From Adiantum capillus-veneris (lineage: Eukaryota > Streptophyta > Polypodiopsida > Polypodiales > Pteridaceae), in contig CM043954.1 of assembly GCA_014529385.2 (NCBI GenBank), positions 97,426,247-97,490,246 on the forward strand: DNA of 64,000 bases, in the 5' to 3' direction. The position numbers and the translations under genes are program-made. Of the stretch, positions 1 to 12,740 are shown in pieces; position 1 is the first letter of the stretch; every line of letters starts with the position of its first letter. The notes beneath the pieces were generated by a model that saw nothing but the letters and a program-made list of their open reading frames with translations, searched no databases and was not told the origin of the DNA.

Positions 1-2100
1 CTTCATCATCGTAGTCATCATTCTCATCTTCATCAAGGGTCTCCCCCATGGCTCTTTCTGCCTCATTCAGGGTTTTCTCCAAGGTATTTTCCTCTGCCTC
101 TGTTGGCCGGCTTGCATCATCCATATCCTTTTTCTCATCCCTTGGCCTACTTTCCTCATCCATCCTTGCCTCATCCATATCCTTTAGCTCATCCATATCC
201 TTTAGCTCATCCATAGGCCTTCTTTCCTCATCCAGGGTTTCATCCATGGGCTCTTTTGGATCCTCTAGTGGCCTACTTGGCTCTTTCATTGTCTCCTCCA
301 TAAGCCCCTCTGCTTGTACACTAGCACCTTCCATATGCTCATTTGACCTTTCTTCATCCTCAGCTCTTTCATCTTCGGCTGATATGACCCCCTCAGCCCG
401 TTGTGATTCCATTGTATCTGATGCAGGAGTTTGTCGTGGTGGCTCGTCATGTATTGTCATATCAATTGTGCAGTCGTCCAAGCGGCTATCTTCAGGCTCT
501 CTGGGGTTCGACATAGTGAGCAGGTGCTGTATTAGACTTACCCGATATCTTTGCAAATAATCATATGTGTAGTTTTGCATAACACTCTGCAAATTTGAAA
601 GAATACATGGTGAGAAGTATTGTATAAAGAAAACCAAAACTGTCTGAATGCATTGCCAAATGGTTACCTTAGTCATGAAAGGTTTTAATGCAAAGTAGCT
701 TTGCAGGACATATTCTACATGGAGAAGACATCTCCAGCCGCAAGAATTTCCATCGGTTTGATTTGGTACAAGTACATCTTTGATTGGGGCCTTGTATAGT
801 TCATACCTTCCATATAGCTTGCCATAAGCAAGCAAAAACCTCTTTATACAACTGCACAAAGGAGTATCAAGATGTTAGCTTGAGGCTTTCAAATTTACAT
901 GGATATCTATAAGAAACACTTTCTGATACATAACACTTACAACCTAATTTCAGGGTGGGTTCCTTTTATTGAATTGAACACCCACACTGTTGGCTGCTCA
1001 ACATCAAGGCATATGAGACTCCAGTGATGGTTGTTCTCATATGGGAAGATGATGATAGTTACTTCCAGCATAACAGAGTGGAGAAACCAACTCTCAAATG
1101 TGCCAAATGGACTGTTCTTCTGTCTAATAATCACTGACATTTGTGGATCAAGAAGAAACACCTCCATGTGGGTGTGTGGTGGAAGTTGACTTTTGATCAA
1201 ACTGTAGGGAGTGCACCTGAGTTAGTACACCTATGATCTGAGTTTTTAAAGTTAGAAAGATAGTAACACTTACTTAAGACAAGCATAGATAATTGTATCT
1301 GAGATCTAAGCATCTGGATTCAGTAATAAATTAATGTCCACTTTTTCCAGAGCCATCTTTCTCGCTCCATCTATAAATGATATCTCTGCAAGCAAACCAT
1401 CCTTCATTGAAAGTAGAGTTTCTTTGTTGCTTGCCTCTATGGACAGGGTCGCATTGCATTCTATTTGCCTCTAGGACTCCACTACTACTTTTTCTTTCTC
1501 CTTAAGCTCTGCTTCCCTCATGTCCTCTGTTTGGCGAGCAACCATCTCTGCCCTTTCCCATGTATTCACATCATGTGTGACATCTACAATTGTGACTTGT
1601 GGCAATAGCTCAGGGGGGTATAGCAAAATTTTCCTTATTTTCTTATCCCTGCAGACATTGGGGACCAGAAGTTTGTCATACCTCCACCTTACCCTTTTTA
1701 GTGTCTCACTATCTTTGTCGATTACAGTCACCCTGTGTGCATGGGCTGCTACAATGGTCATGTCACTGAAGTACTTAAGCAGGAAGTCCTCTGCTGCTTC
1801 CTATAGAGCCATCAATGCAACCACTTTCCACCTTTTAGTGCCCCAGGTAGCTTCTTCACAAATGGACCTCACCATCCTCTGGAAGGGCAACTTTGGTATG
1901 CACAAATCAACACATTTTTGTGCCTTCCTCATTTCTCTAAAAAGTCCCATGCAGCTCTGTAACTTATTCACGCTTGGACCTTTCAAAATTTTATTCGAAT
2001 TTCCAGGTCTCTTCTTTGGGGTTGCAGATCTGCTACTTGCCTTAGCTGCTAACCCTGGTCCCTTGCCTGCCTTCCTTGTAGTGGCCTTTGTTCTAGCCAT
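1..2100 (-). pseudogene. Histone H3/CENH3-like fold fused to Ulp1-type (C48) peptidase with acidic tail
   Basis: The frame opens at an ATG at 2100 and leaves the window at position 1. GT-AG sites suggest exons 2100-1274, 1201-941, 851-668 and 586-<1 (introns of 72, 89 and 81 nt, phase kept at every join). Residues 1-145 are a histone H3 fold: MARTK start, LPFQRMVR in alpha 1, ALMAL-x-EAAEDFL in alpha 2 and HAHRVTVIDKD around loop 2. The IP before alpha 1 and the RW, EAAEDFL and FSD positions resemble plant CENH3 more than canonical H3, but loop 1 is not lengthened. After a linker of about 100 residues comes a C48 domain with His335 (NNHHWSL), Gln394 and Cys400 (TDGNSCGW); the usual catalytic Asp is Asn352. 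The last 195 codons are Asp/Glu-rich with MDELKD repeats. Three in-frame TAGs (1801-1803, 1471-1473, 1306-1308) break it; the first sits at the invariant Gln of ALQEAA. C48 enzymes cut SUMO-like conjugates; the role here is unknown. Confidence 0.75.
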
Positions 2101-2118
2101 TCCATTGTATAAAAATAG

Positions 2119-3580
<1,462 letters not shown>

Positions 3581-3650
3581 TTGACATGTGTCCTGATGAA
3601 TAGGATTAAGGTCTAGTAGGCAGAAGAGGCTAAAATGAGACCTAGAGCTT

Positions 3651-5352
3651 GTGCCAGGATTCCAGCCTTTGCAGGCTCAGTTGCTTAGCGTTTCTGCCAA
3701 AAGAACTGTTGACTTTTGTCAGGACAATGATCAAGAAGAGTCAATTTGTGAAGATGAGTCAGAGAGGTCAACATGCCAAGAGGACCCCTCACCCTACAAG
3801 GGTCCCTCACCATCTACAGTACTTGTCAAGAAAAATACAAGAAAGAGAAATATAGATTTCTCACATGATGCAGATATCCCAGCAAGTATTCCTTGTGCAA
3901 GTAAAGGTAAAGCCAAAGAGGATGTGCCTTCTCTAGAAGACCCACCTGTAGCTGATAAGAGGGTGTTCGATTTTGCAGCATCTTGTGGTGCTAGAGACAA
4001 ATATGATCTAGTCCATTCTATGTTTAACCCAAAATTTGATATTGAAGACCTTTTAGCTCAGCACAGTGAATTCTTGCAGTCCTACAGAGACAAATTTGAA
4101 TTGATGGTGTAGGTAGGGAGGTTTGTTCGGCCCAGTATGATTGTCGTTCATTTAAATGACTACGGTGGAGAAGGACAAGGACTGAAGAAGTATAGGGAAT
4201 TACCACCTGCTTCCGACATTCAACGTGCCCTTTGCACCAAAAAGAGTGCAAACTTATTGAGGAATCCTTTGGCTTTATGATTTACCTGATTAGCCTATTT
4301 GGATTCCTCATGCAGAATCCTGATGAGGTGTTAGAGGAGCAGGATGCAGCACCAGATGAAGAATGCGAGGAGACAACACATATATAAGAAGTCGAGGAGG
4401 TTGAAGACACAATCGAAGGCAATTGAAGTACAAAGAAGTAAGATGCTCTCTGTGAAAACAACAGAAATCAAACTACCCTTGGATGTCAGTAACTTCACTG
4501 AGAAGCATGCTCAAATGATGCTGCCTGTTGTGCCTTACTTCAGGATTGGAGACAGGACCTATATCTTTTTACATGATGTGCAAAGCATCTTTTATTTAAG
4601 GGAGGACTTCTCCCTAGCTATCATTTCCAGAGTCTAAGAGGAGAGAAGTGGATTTGTTTCAGAGGATAGTAGTGATGATGAGGCAATGGAAACATCCAGC
4701 AATCCAAGGGAATGCCTCCGAAGATGCTTTGAGAAAGCTGAAAAATACAAGGAGACACTACCGGATGAAGCCACCTTCCAAGCAATAAGACAAAGCCTAA
4801 GACCATCAACAAGTCACAAAGAAGTGGAGGATTGGTTTAACCATTCAGGTCAGGGGTCAACTACATCTGTAGACCTGTGGCAGGAAAACCTCTTTCTGTA
4901 GGATGAGAGCTTTATGGTAACTCTTTCTCTCTCTATCTCTCTCTCTCTCTCTATGTGTGTGTGTGTGTGTGTCACTTACTCAGACATGATATGTGCAGTT
5001 TTGGATTGCTGACAAGGATGACTTCCTTCGACAGAAGACTCGAGAGTATCGTGGAAGGGATGCGGCCCTAGCACAGTACCTTTCAAAGCTTTGCGAGTCG
5101 CCAATAGTAGTTTTTCACAATGGAATGTCATAAGAGGGTTCAATAGAAACTTACACATTAAAGACACTATCACGCTTCTTGGGTGGACCCGTGCTGCCCA
5201 AAAGTGCAAATAAAGTCATTCTTGTGGACAAAGTGTTTTTCAGAGATTGTTTTGGTTACTGCCCGGGCTATACAGGTGGTCGGGCAGCATATTACTACAC
5301 TTACACAGCAATGGCACTAGCTCTTGCAGACAAAACCCATATGAACTTTTAG
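3651..5352 (+). pseudogene. Decayed intron-bearing gene of unknown function
   Basis: I do not recognise this protein. A frame runs from 3651 to 4260 through one TAG at 4110-4112; it has an acidic Ser/Glu start, a basic KKNTRKRN stretch near residue 65 (possible nuclear signal) and the segment FNPKFDIEDLLAQHSEFLQS. After a frame change, coding-like sequence resumes at 4344-4637 and continues in frame to 4916. An apparent intron at 4917-4998 (ATG|GTAACT to TGTGCAG|TT) contains CT and GT repeats, and a further 116 codons end at the TAG at 5350-5352. In-frame stops are TAG or TAA. It is divergent from the histone-peptidase gene and convergent on the transposase-like gene about 140 bp beyond, so all three may belong to one transposon; that link is inference. 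Confidence 0.45.
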
Positions 5353-5489
5353 AGTATGGCAAACATCTCATGATTTGTTACAAGGGTGATGTGCCAAAAA
5401 AAAAAATTGAACCTTCAAAATCTTGATACACTTCAAGTAGAAATTGTATAAGATCATGTATTACAAAAATTTTGTGCAATGTCATCCAC

Positions 5490-8081
5490 TCAGAGTATCT
5501 TTCTCCACTTGTGGTTCACATACACTATTGTCTCTCTCCACCTTCGTGGACCTTCACGAGCACCGGAGTTGTTGTATGCCATTGATCTTTTAACTTTTTG
5601 TTGTTGTAAATGTCTGATGGCTTGTATTGTTGCTGAAGAGGCCAAGACTTCTTTTGCCTGCATTCGATGAATGATTCTAGGATAGAACCATTCAAATAGT
5701 TCTCTCAAACTGTTAGCCTTGATTTGAGAGCCACCATGTCGTGTGTGCCTGAAATAAGCATTTCTCGCCATGTAATGAGACTTTTCCATCCTTTGGGTAT
5801 TCCATATTTCCGGGTTCCCATACTTTTGTATAAAATATGGTAAATGATTGAAAATGATGTGCTGGATATGAAAACAGATTACTTAGAATGTTTTACACTC
5901 ACATAGTTACACATAAAAGAGAATCAAATACACAATAATACCATGTAGTGAGTAATCCGGGTGTTTGTCCATGCTGTCTTGAATGATTTTTTGAGAAGGT
6001 TGAGATTCTCCTTGAACTTGTTCAAATCACCTTGTGAACAATCATCTTTGTCGCACATCAAGAATAGGATGTCTATTGATCGCCAAACCTCAGCCTTCGC
6101 GTTACGAGTAGTTGGTTCTTGATCTTTGACTGCAATATGTACCTTTTTTCAGCTTTGATAATCTACCTTGCTAACATAAGATGCGTTATATATTTTTCCA
6201 TGTTTTGTTAGCTTCGAATCTCATATTCCTTGGGGTTTAGATAAAAACCTCTGTGCCTTCACCCCACCGATGGATGGTTTGCATAGGACATCCTTCTCAG
6301 CAGTTGATCTCTTTTCATCCCGCTGGATTTTCACATTGCCACCATGAATCCCCATATCCAGCAATTCTAAGCATTGCAGGGCCACTTGTCGCTCGGCTGA
6401 GTTCTTGATTTTCCAAGCAAACCTGATATATAAGTAGACCAATTTCTCCACAATTCTACAAAGGGCATGCATTGTACAGATGTGGACATTCACAAGTGGT
6501 ATTTTCAAAACCGGTCGAAAAGCAGGGTCCTCAATGTGACGTGTTGGAGATTTTCTCCACCACTTTGGGTCCATGACCTTTGCAGGCTCTATGCAGAACA
6601 AACACGGCGACTTTGCCATTGCACCCATTCCACAATTATACATGCACTTTAATGTTTTGAGGTCACCTGCAAGATGCCACTAAACTTGAAAGTCTCCCCT
6701 TCCATCTAGATGTAGTACCTCTCCCTGGTTAGTCTATCGATCAATCACCTCTGGAACATTAGTTTGATGGAACACCCAATATAGAATCTCATGATCTTCT
6801 TTATTTACTTGCAACACAAAATAAATGAGACTGAAGTAGATGTGAACATTTGAGCTTACCTGAGAATCTCACTTACCTCAAACGCACCAAGCCACCATAT
6901 GTTAGATTCTGATTGAACACTAAAATACAAAGGATCATCATCGGGACACTTTGAGAGGTCTCTATTCATTAAAGTAATAGTAACACGCTCTAGCTTTTTC
7001 TCTTTAACAAGCTCACACTCATCCAGTTTTAACACAAAATGTATACCCCTCGTAACAAGCTCACACTCATCTAGTTTTAACACAAAATGTAATACCCCTC
7101 GTGACTCTTCAAATGTGATGTTGTAAAACTCCACCATTCTCTTCTGCAACATCTGCAGGTCCATAAAAATATTATTGAACTCATCATATGCCATGTTTGC
7201 TCCATGGCCACTATAAGTTGCTTTAATATGAACGGGTTGTCCAAGATATTCTCCCTGTGCGTCGTTAAGCTGAAGCCTCTCTTTCCAAACACTTGAGGCT
7301 GATGGTAAAAGTTTGGATTTTATACCCTTCTTAACAAAGATGGATGAGACAGATTTTTGTATAGCCGAATAACCTCTTTTGCTTACACCAAGTGAATCAA
7401 GTGTGCCTTGTATCTCTTTTGCTGACACTGAGTTCTCTGAAATAAAATGGTCCACTACATTTCTTTGTAGGAACTTAAACTTCTTGTCGTGTACTATATG
7501 TGCTGCAAGGCTTCTACTTATAAGTGTCTTCAATCTCTTTCCTATATTGGCTTTGGGGTCAATGTTTTCCTTGTCAGGATATATTGAATCTCTATATGAA
7601 GACAATGCATAAATAAATAATAGAAAATTTACTTCACTAACACTATTTAGGCACATGAAACAATGCATAACAAGAAAAAACAGAAAAATTACTTAACTAA
7701 GACAATTTAGCCAACCAAGAAGCATCACCTTAATGCTTGGATTCTTTTCTTGAGACCTCCGGATGCAACCTGCAATGTTTCAAGATTGCGCAATTTCTTC
7801 TTTCGGATACGACCACCCAAGATGGTGTCCTTCATGTGACAACTTCGTACCTTTCCTTTCAGTTCCTGTACCTCTGTTTTGTGTTGCAAAATGGTAACCT
7901 GATCTGTAGAATGTAAATGTGAAAGACGAACAATCTCACATTGTTGAGCTTGGAGAATGCCCTTATAAGTTTCAGCTTCCCTTGTAAGAGATTTACAATA
8001 ACCCAGAAGGCCCTTTTCTCCATCACCAGCAAAGGTCAATAAGCTTGTAGGATTGACAAATGATGGAGATGAATTAGTCAT
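5490..8081 (-). pseudogene. DDE-transposase-like protein, multi-exon, decayed
   Basis: The start at 8081 gives a coiled-coil-like N-terminus (8081-7729). A clean GT-AG intron (7592-7728) joins it in phase to 7591-about 6877, which contains LGVSKRGYSAIQKS and LKLDECEL, the latter a candidate first catalytic Asp. The next exon (about 6820-6161) holds LAGDLKTLKCMYN (candidate second Asp), a CLFC...HICTMHA Cys/His pair and RIVEKLV. Further exons (6129-about 5949, then about 5855-5490) give HYMHIIFNHLPYFIQKYGNP and then MEKSHYMARNAYFRHTRHGG (candidate Glu region). Two in-frame TAGs and one TGA interrupt exon 3, and the exon 2/3 boundary is unclear because the best sites leave too short an intron. 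The order Asp, Asp, Cys/His insert, Glu fits RNase-H-fold transposases; I do not assign a superfamily. Confidence 0.55.
7006..7102. repeat. 48-bp tandem duplication inside the transposase-like gene
   Basis: AACAAGCTCACACTCATC and the following sequence occur twice in succession, so the protein repeats FVLKLDECELV with a 16-codon period. The duplication is in frame and doubles the candidate first catalytic Asp motif. Confidence 0.85.
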
Positions 8082-8467
8082 TGGATTCTTAGGATAGAGA
8101 GAGCCTCTCGTCTAGATATCTATGTGTTTAGCTCCTTGAGCTCTGAGCGTGTCTATGGATGCGGGAGGTATATGTGTGTTTGCTTTACTAAGCTTTATCA
8201 ATGGTTGGTACTCATTGCCCAAATCAATGTGAAGGTGATATTTGGCTCGTTTCTGCATAACATTTGTGCCATTAGCCAAATGTGCAGGTTTAATGGAAAG
8301 TGAATAGGCGAAGGCGCACCCGCCTTTGTCCCTCCATGTTGACGAGGTTCATTCAATGCAAATGAAAAGAAGATTATTCCTCAATCATTATGAACGAATT
8401 TTTATAAGAGTAAAGAATCTACTTAAAGTACACTTTTTGAACTTTTACCATGAAAGACCCACCTCTT
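8082..8467. other. Gap between transposase-like gene and gypsy-1; no gene seen
   Basis: I see no coding frame. The right edge contains AATAAAAGAGGTGGG on the minus strand, a plausible polypurine tract for gypsy-1, but no sequence here matches the opposite end of that element, so a 3' LTR is not demonstrable. The left part is probably the upstream region of the transposase-like gene. Confidence 0.4.
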
Positions 8468-9645
8468 TTATTCGCCATATTTTCTAGAGAGAGTGTGAAA
8501 AATACATTTTCTTAAAAGGCCCTCCAAATGACCTCCGAAATTTCCTAATGGCACTTTAAGCATAGTACCATCTAGTTCACATAATTGATATGTCGCATTA
8601 TCAAAAACATGTTGCACCACATATGGTCCAAACCACCGTTTTAACCATTTTTCCCATACCAGAGTATTGGTTATCCAAGCTACTGTCATAGACAAGTACC
8701 CAATCACCATCTTTGATACCATGTGGTCGTAATCTATGCTTTCCATCAAATGCTACCTTGTTCTTCAATCTTGCCTCCTTAAGCTTCTCTTAGCCTGCTC
8801 AATATCCTCTTGACGCCTCTCAAGTTGCCGAATACGTAGAGCAAGAAAGTCTTCAGTAGACATACCTTCTTCCCATGGCATTATGGTCCAAGTTGTAACT
8901 ACTTCCTTTGTAGGCATAATGCGTTTTTTCCCTTGCATCAATTTGAACGGCATAAATCCTATAGCTGAACTGTGTGTAGTGCGATGAGCCCATAAAGCAA
9001 ATGGCAAGAGTTTAGGCCAATCACCAATATTTCCTTCACACGCCTTTGCTAAAGCTTTGATAATAGACGGATGTCCTCTTTCAATCTTCTCATTACCTTC
9101 TGAATTATATGCTATGGTGAGGGCGAGTTTACTGCCCATACGAGCAAAAAGCTCTCGAGCTTCATCTGCATCCAGCTCTCCTCTATCTGCAGTAATTCTG
9201 CCAACACACCCATACCTAGAGATAACCTCTTCAAGCAAGAACTTGCATACTGAACTAGTAGCTTTGGTACACAAAGCTCTGCCTTCCACCTGATTAGTAA
9301 GATCTTCCCCAGCAAGAACAATATATCTCATCTACCACACTCCTACTGGCATTGTAATAAGGTCCAACACCCACTTATAGTGCATAGCGGATAGGTGGGA
9401 TGCAACCCATCTCTATGTCTCACATTAAAGTACTGTTGATATATTAAGCATGATTCCACAAATTGAACCACATCTTTGTACATACCTCTCCACCAATATC
9501 GGTCTTTAATTTTGACAAAGGTTGCCCAGGCTCCTCTGTGTCGAGCCCATAGACTTTCATGAAACTCTTTAATCACCTGTTGTTGGGTTGCTTTGTCGCA
9601 AATAATTTGTTGTGGTACCCTCCTAGGCGCTTCGGTTGCTTCCAT
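8468..9645 (-). pseudogene. gypsy-1 integrase
   Basis: The zinc-binding N-terminus (9645-9343) keeps HESLWARHRG, DRYWWRGMYKDV and a degraded CLIYQQY in place of the usual C-x2-C. The catalytic core (9331-8765) shows EDLTNQVEGRAL around the first Asp, ITADRGELDADEA around the second, and EGNEKIERGHPSI around the Glu, followed by FALWAHRTTHSSAIGFMPF. The C-terminal part (8749-8468) has a GPYVVQHVF...YQLCELDG beta-barrel-like segment. A frame change separates each part, so no functional protein is expected. Integrase would insert the cDNA copy into the genome. Confidence 0.85.
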
Positions 9646-9879
9646 AAATGTCCCTCTTTTAGGAAAAAGCCATTCTTCGTGATCTTCTTGAATTCTTGAT
9701 CACTCCATCCTTCTTCTCTAGTGAGAGTACTTAGGTAGCGGCCAATCATAAGCCACTCTCCATCATAAAACTCTTCAGAAAAGACTTCAAAAACATGAGC
9801 AATACTACCACAATTGGCATGTAGATAAGAAGACGTGTAGAACTTCAAGCCAACATCATCACTTGTGGTCAACATCTCT

Positions 9880-11424
9880 TTTTCATCTTCAAACCTGGCT
9901 CTTGATAACATATGTCCAACAGGGTTATCTCTACCGAGTTAATATAGGCTATCCATCGTAGCATGGCAATGTCCGGAGTAGAGCAGTTTGCAATCATCCC
10001 TATCAGTGGAAAGCAATCTGTCTCTACCACAATGAAAGCTCCAAAAAAGTATTCCTTATCGGTCCTTAGAGCAATAGCACCGCCCCAAATCTCCCTCTTA
10101 ACCTATGGATATCCTCGTTGAGGAGCATTGAGCACCTTGGCTCCAAATCTCATTGCATACCTGTGTCCTTCAGCATCATCTTGACCTATAGCCCATCCAA
10201 TACGTGTCGGGCTAGTGTTAACTGTTAAAATAATTGGCATGTCGCATTTATAATCAACTTTCCTCAAGGTCGGAGCCTCAAGAAGCATCTTCTTTAATTT
10301 CTTAATAGCTTGTGTGTGAACTTCTTCCCAAACAAACCTTTTACCTTTTTGTAGCAATTGATACAGCACCTCTGCAACATAAGCAAAGTGTGGCAGCCAA
10401 ATACGATAGAACACACATGCACCTAAGAATCGATGAACCTCAGTAACTGAAGAACATGTATCCTTCATCTTTTGGATTGCTTTGACTTTTGCTAGACTTG
10501 GCCTTCTTCCTTCAGAACTACACGTGTCCCACAATTAAGACCTCCTTAGCTCCAAAAGTCAATTTTTGACCTGAAAGTGTTAAGTTAACTTCTTCAAGCC
10601 TTGATAAATAGCATCACAGTCAACAATATGTCGAGCAAAAAACTCTCGGCACCCCCTCTGGTCTTTTGCTTCATCTTTTGAGACTTCTTTACATCCCTTA
10701 ATTGGTAGATCATTAATGAAAGGCATAGTAACATGTGGGATAAAGTCCCTTAATACCTTATTCATGCCGTTCATCATATGAGCTACTGAATTAGTAGCAC
10801 CCTGTGGTAGAGTGCACATCCTTACCAAACCAAAAGGAGTACGCATTGTAGTAAGATCCCTGCTCTCCAAAGCTAGCTGGAATTGATCATATCCTAAATA
10901 AAGATCACCCATGGAATAAATAGATCTACCTGCAATGGCCTCAGCAAATTCATCCACAATTGGGCCAGTAACCACATTGCGGATTGTTACGTTGTTAACC
11001 GGTTGCATATCTTGAATGACTGGAATTGATCATATCCTGAATAAAGATCACCCATGGAGTAAATATATCTACCTACAAAGGCCTCAGCAAATTCATCCAC
11101 AATTGGGCCAATACCCACATTGCGGATTGTTACCTTGTTAACCGGTTGCATATCCTGAATGAATCTTAATGTACCATTTTACTTCAGAACAGTAAACCAT
11201 CGATTAGAATACGGAGCACATGACGGCTCCAAAATTCCCATTTGAATCTTTTCATTAAGGAAATTGATGAGCTTTGGCAAGTGAGCTTTAGGAACTGGAA
11301 TAGGATGCAAGCTCCATGGCATGTGTGGAACAATGAAAATAGCCATTGGTGAAACAACACTCGGATCCACACACCCTATCTCACTTGGCTCAAAAGCGAA
11401 AGCTTTACCATGTTCTTCGCGCAT
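9880..11424 (-). pseudogene. gypsy-1 reverse transcriptase and RNase H
   Basis: RT fragments run from KIQMGILEPSCAPYSNRW (11424-11179) through SIYSMGDLYLGYDQFQLAL and RTPFGLVRMCTLPQGATNS (11008-10580). The catalytic box is FINDLPIKG, where F-x-D-D is expected, so one catalytic Asp is lost. RNase H follows from 10534 (VTEVHRFLGACVFYRIW) and reads into ETDCFPLIGMIANCSTPDIA near 10000 and DMLSRARF at about 9905. A tandem duplication of 143 bp at 10878-11163 shifts the frame. The 5' part also has a TAA between WFTVLK and NGTLRFIQD. Confidence 0.85.
10878..11163. repeat. 143-bp tandem duplication in gypsy-1 RT
   Basis: The sequence starting TGGAATTGATCATATCC at 10878 recurs at 11021 with only scattered differences. 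The period is not a multiple of three, so it breaks the RT frame. It duplicates the part of RT that encodes MQPVNN through the GDLYxGYDQFQ segment. Confidence 0.9.
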
Positions 11425-12671
11425 ACCTTGAAAAAAATTGATCTCCTCTTCATTGAGGAAACCGTCTTCTCCAACCTTCAGCTGATGTAGTGTCTCCTTA
11501 GTAAACTTATGCCCTATGTTCTTTGGATATCTGAGTATAGGTTGTCAAGAAGCCTTTTTTATCATCCCATCACTTCCTTCTGGCAGCGGTGTAGCCACTG
11601 GCCTCACTTTCTTTGCAGCAGTCTTGTATTTTGTCTCTACCAGTGCTTCAACAGTTTCACCTGAATCATCTTCAATATGCATAAGGGCTTCATATATACT
11701 TAACTCATCATACATGTCCATTGAACGGACCTTGACCACTTGAGTTTCGCTTTGTAACCTGTTTTGCCTGATCTTTTCAAGCTCTGACATAGTATCTACA
11801 TAAGATACCTCTTCAAAGACTACTGAAATCACATCATCGGATTCAAGCACATCACAACCCTGCAATTCACTTTGGATACCTGAAACATACTGTTTTTTCC
11901 ACTTTGGCAAATCATTAATTTTTTTGAAAGAGACTGAACCTTCAGATGTTAACCCCAAAAACCCCAAAGAGAAAGCTTCTCTTTGCGAGAACTTCTCCTC
12001 ACTTGTACCACCATAGTCCTGCTTTATAATGGCATTCCAAGAAAATCCTGTGTAAACCTGTGTTCTCTAAACTCCTTGTGTATCTACGGCATTGGATGAT
12101 CACGTAGACTGTCCTTATTCTTGGCATGGTCAACACATACAGTCAAGAATTGTGATGCTTTCTTACCATCACGGCTTCAAACCCTGGCATAGGCCGAGCT
12201 ATCATCCAACACTTTGGTTTCCATTCGCACAGCAGTAATGTATGGTTGCCCTAGAATTTAAGGATAAGAGGAATTCTCCTGTATAAAGAAGTTTTGCTCA
12301 TCACAGACATCCCCTACAGTTACCTTAGCATTGGCACATGCACCATAAAGGTCGCGTGTAAGCATATTGGTAGCTCGAATCCACCAACCATGGTCCACAT
12401 CAATAGGCCATTTCCCCTTTTTGTGCAAGCTTTTATCCATCAAATTGATCTTCGATCCATGATCTATGAGTGCTAAGACCGGTTCTTTGATGTCGCCAAG
12501 CTTTACAACAGTTTCGGTTGTTGCTCTTGCGCAATGAGTCCTTGAAAAGTGACTCCTTGGTATGCTTTCACTATCTTCATCTTCATTGAAATGAACATGC
12601 CTTACCTCATGTACGGTTGGATTTGACACCACCACAGACCTCGACTCTTCTTCTTCTTCAAGATTCGCCAA
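11425..12671 (-). pseudogene. gypsy-1 aspartic protease and protease-RT linker
   Basis: The protease core lies at 12671-12258, with VLALIDHGSKINLM as the active site. The expected D-S/T-G triad reads D-H-G, which should be inactive. ILGQPYITAVR follows just beyond a TAA near 12257. The linker (11967-11545, then on to the RT start) is acidic and contains PLPEGSDGM and ETLHQLKVGEDGFLNEEE. A TGA in YARV-x-SRDGKK is at a position where Arg (CGA) would be normal, consistent with C-to-T decay. Confidence 0.75.
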
Positions 12672-12740
12672 ATACTCTTCATAGTCGTCTGGAATTGCTT
12701 CAATGTGGCATACCGCCTAGCTCTTCATTGACTCCGGCTC

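Noticed and set aside
48-560. Plus-strand Ser-rich frame of 170 codons
   Set aside because: It is the antisense shadow of the acidic tail of the minus-strand peptidase gene, whose frame is open and joined by a good acceptor at 587.
1660-2100. An ordinary H3 gene or its pseudogene
   Set aside because: The sequence is too diverged, keeps CENH3-like positions, and its frame continues without a stop codon at the H3 end into a linker and the peptidase; a separate pseudogene remains possible but is less economical.
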